DNA of 36,371 nucleotides from an uncultured Bacteroides sp. (lineage in GTDB: Bacteria; Bacteroidota; Bacteroidia; Bacteroidales; Bacteroidaceae). The translations under genes and the position numbers were made by a program. The notes beneath the pieces were generated by a model that did no database searches, was not told where the DNA came from, and was given only the letters and a program-made list of their open reading frames with translations. Numbering within the stretch: the stretch's first letter is position 1; every line of letters begins with the position of its first letter. This document shows positions 35,559-36,371 of this stretch, one piece after another. Location: assembly GCA_947038155.1 (NCBI GenBank), contig CAMQVH010000026.1, positions 1 to 36,371 of the forward strand. Reading direction: 5' to 3'.

Positions 35559-36193
35559 GGCTTTTGGGAGTTGCCGTCCAATGGTCGGGAAAAACAGGGA
35601 TTCATGCCAATAGTGTAGCTCTCATCCTCGTAAGTTCGGAACAGGGGCGGTTGAAGTCTACTTTCTGCAAGTCGTTGATGCCTGCGGCTTTGCGGCATTA
35701 CTATATGGATAATCTCCAACTGACTTCGGAAGGGAAGGCAGAGCGTCTGATGTCGGAGATGGGATTGATCAATCTTGATGAATTTGATAAATATGCTGCG
35801 AGTAAGATGCCCTTATTGAAAAATCTGATGCAAATGTCGAGCCTGCATATTTGTAAGGCGTATCAGAAAAACTATCGTGACTTGCCGCGTGTCGCTTCGT
35901 TTATAGGCACTTCCAACCGCTATGATTTGTTGACTGAGCCTACGGGCAGCCGTCGTTATCTTTGCGTGGAAGTCATAAAACCTATTGACTGTGAGGGTAT
36001 CGAGCATGCGCAACTTTTTGCCCAACTGAAAGCTGAACTGGAACAGGGGATTCCTTATTGGTTCACTAAAGAACAGGAACGCGAACTGCAACGGCACAAT
36101 GTGGATTTTTATCATGCTTGCCCTGCTGAGGATGTTTTTAACTGGAAGAAGAATGTTTATACCTATTCGCCGCTGACGGGTTTGTTTTCATAA
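35495..36193 (+). pseudogene. Truncated VapE/VirE-type primase-helicase remnant
   Basis: The translated fragment aligns with the ATPase half of virulence-associated E proteins: WLLGVAVQWSGK, NSVALILVSSEQGRLKSTFC, LRHYYMDNLQL, LINLDEFDKY, FIGTSNRYDLLTEPTGSRRY. The P-loop expected as QGTGKST reads QGRLKST, so nucleotide binding is lost. The N-terminal primase-like half is absent, and the C-terminus stops early after YTYSPLTGLFS. The 5' part overlaps the head of the HU remnant on the other strand. Both together look like a decayed mobile or capsule-associated gene pair. Confidence 0.75.
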
Positions 36194-36217
36194 GGCAAGC
36201 ATCTCCATGAAACTGAA

Positions 36218-36239
36218 ACGGCTGAAAGCTGTATTTTTT
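36218..36239 (+). terminator. Small intrinsic terminator after the VapE remnant
   Basis: ACGGCT (36218-36223) pairs with AGCTGT (36227-36232) around a GAA loop, with one G-T pair, and is followed by a run of six Ts (36234-36239). Confidence 0.5.
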
Positions 36240-36371
36240 AGAGCCTGTTTAAATTCTCTTCAGTCATAATTTTATAGCTGATATTTCAACTTACCCCGGC
36301 TCTTCTTGTCGCGTCCGTCTGTAGTTGGCGGAAGGGGTATTAACAGTTGCGCTCTTGGCTATTAATAGCAA
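36240..36371. other. Window end: possible insertion-sequence edge
   Basis: The sequence GAGCCTGTTTAAATTCTC (from about 36241) resembles terminal inverted repeats of Bacteroides insertion sequences. On the minus strand, from about 36360 to 36267, a frame ends with DKKSRGKLKYQL and a stop, with stops upstream. A transposase C-terminus would fit, but I cannot name the family and the second end is outside the window. Nothing else is recognised here. Confidence 0.3.

Noticed and set aside
35185..35613. 142-residue plus-strand frame across the HU remnant
   Set aside because: It is antisense to a recognisable HU sequence and shows no motif of its own.

Overview
The window looks like chromosomal DNA of a Bacteroides species. 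Supporting signs are a UpxY/NusG-type antiterminator, BACON and RsiV-like (DUF3298) domains, the -33 TTTG / -7 TAnnTTTG promoter style with no Shine-Dalgarno dependence, many lipoproteins, and a typical housekeeping run (guaB, three parvulin-like genes, an OstA/LptA-like gene, mutL, an OmpA-family gene). The species cannot be fixed by eye.

Layout. 1-734: a long leader with a consensus promoter and small repeats. 735-1436: an orphan UpxY-like antiterminator. 1502-24075: about 22.5 kb of accessory genes, all on the + strand, with few gaps and no convincing terminator. 24119-34782: the housekeeping block, closed by a strong terminator. 34942-36193: decayed HU and VapE-type genes. 36240-36371: possibly the edge of an insertion sequence.

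The accessory run divides into modules. (A) 2255-9816, AT-rich: a membrane protein fused in frame to a GH13 alpha-amylase domain, apparently through an indel in an A7 tract; a four-helix membrane protein; a single-domain P-loop GTPase; two similarly built proteins (N-terminal domain, coiled coil, one membrane helix, periplasmic domain), one carrying a BACON domain; and between them a lipoprotein with a retropepsin-like aspartic protease fold. (B) 9931-12916: an ECF-like sigma factor, two small overlapping related proteins, a membrane M48 metallopeptidase and a four-helix membrane protein, which together look like a sigma/anti-sigma/protease relay. (C) 12925-14772: a HAD nucleotidase pseudogene, an exported 14-residue-repeat protein, an exported protein with a DnaJ-type zinc-finger signature and a Poa1p-like macro domain. 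(D) 14819-24075: a membrane protein, a membrane-tethered J-like protein without HPD, an 839-residue Hsp70, a pseudokinase-AAA+ ATPase fusion, an RsiV-like envelope protein and a large polytopic protein, mostly joined by ATGA overlaps.

My reading, which is inference, is that this is an envelope-spanning NTPase-, chaperone- and protease-based sensing or conflict system. It would be transcribed as one or a few long units, perhaps helped by the UpxY-like antiterminator. An 18-nt leader repeat placed just before two exported-protein genes 12.2 kb apart (1469 and 13704) suggests shared control or recombination. I know of no published system with exactly this composition, but no search could be run.
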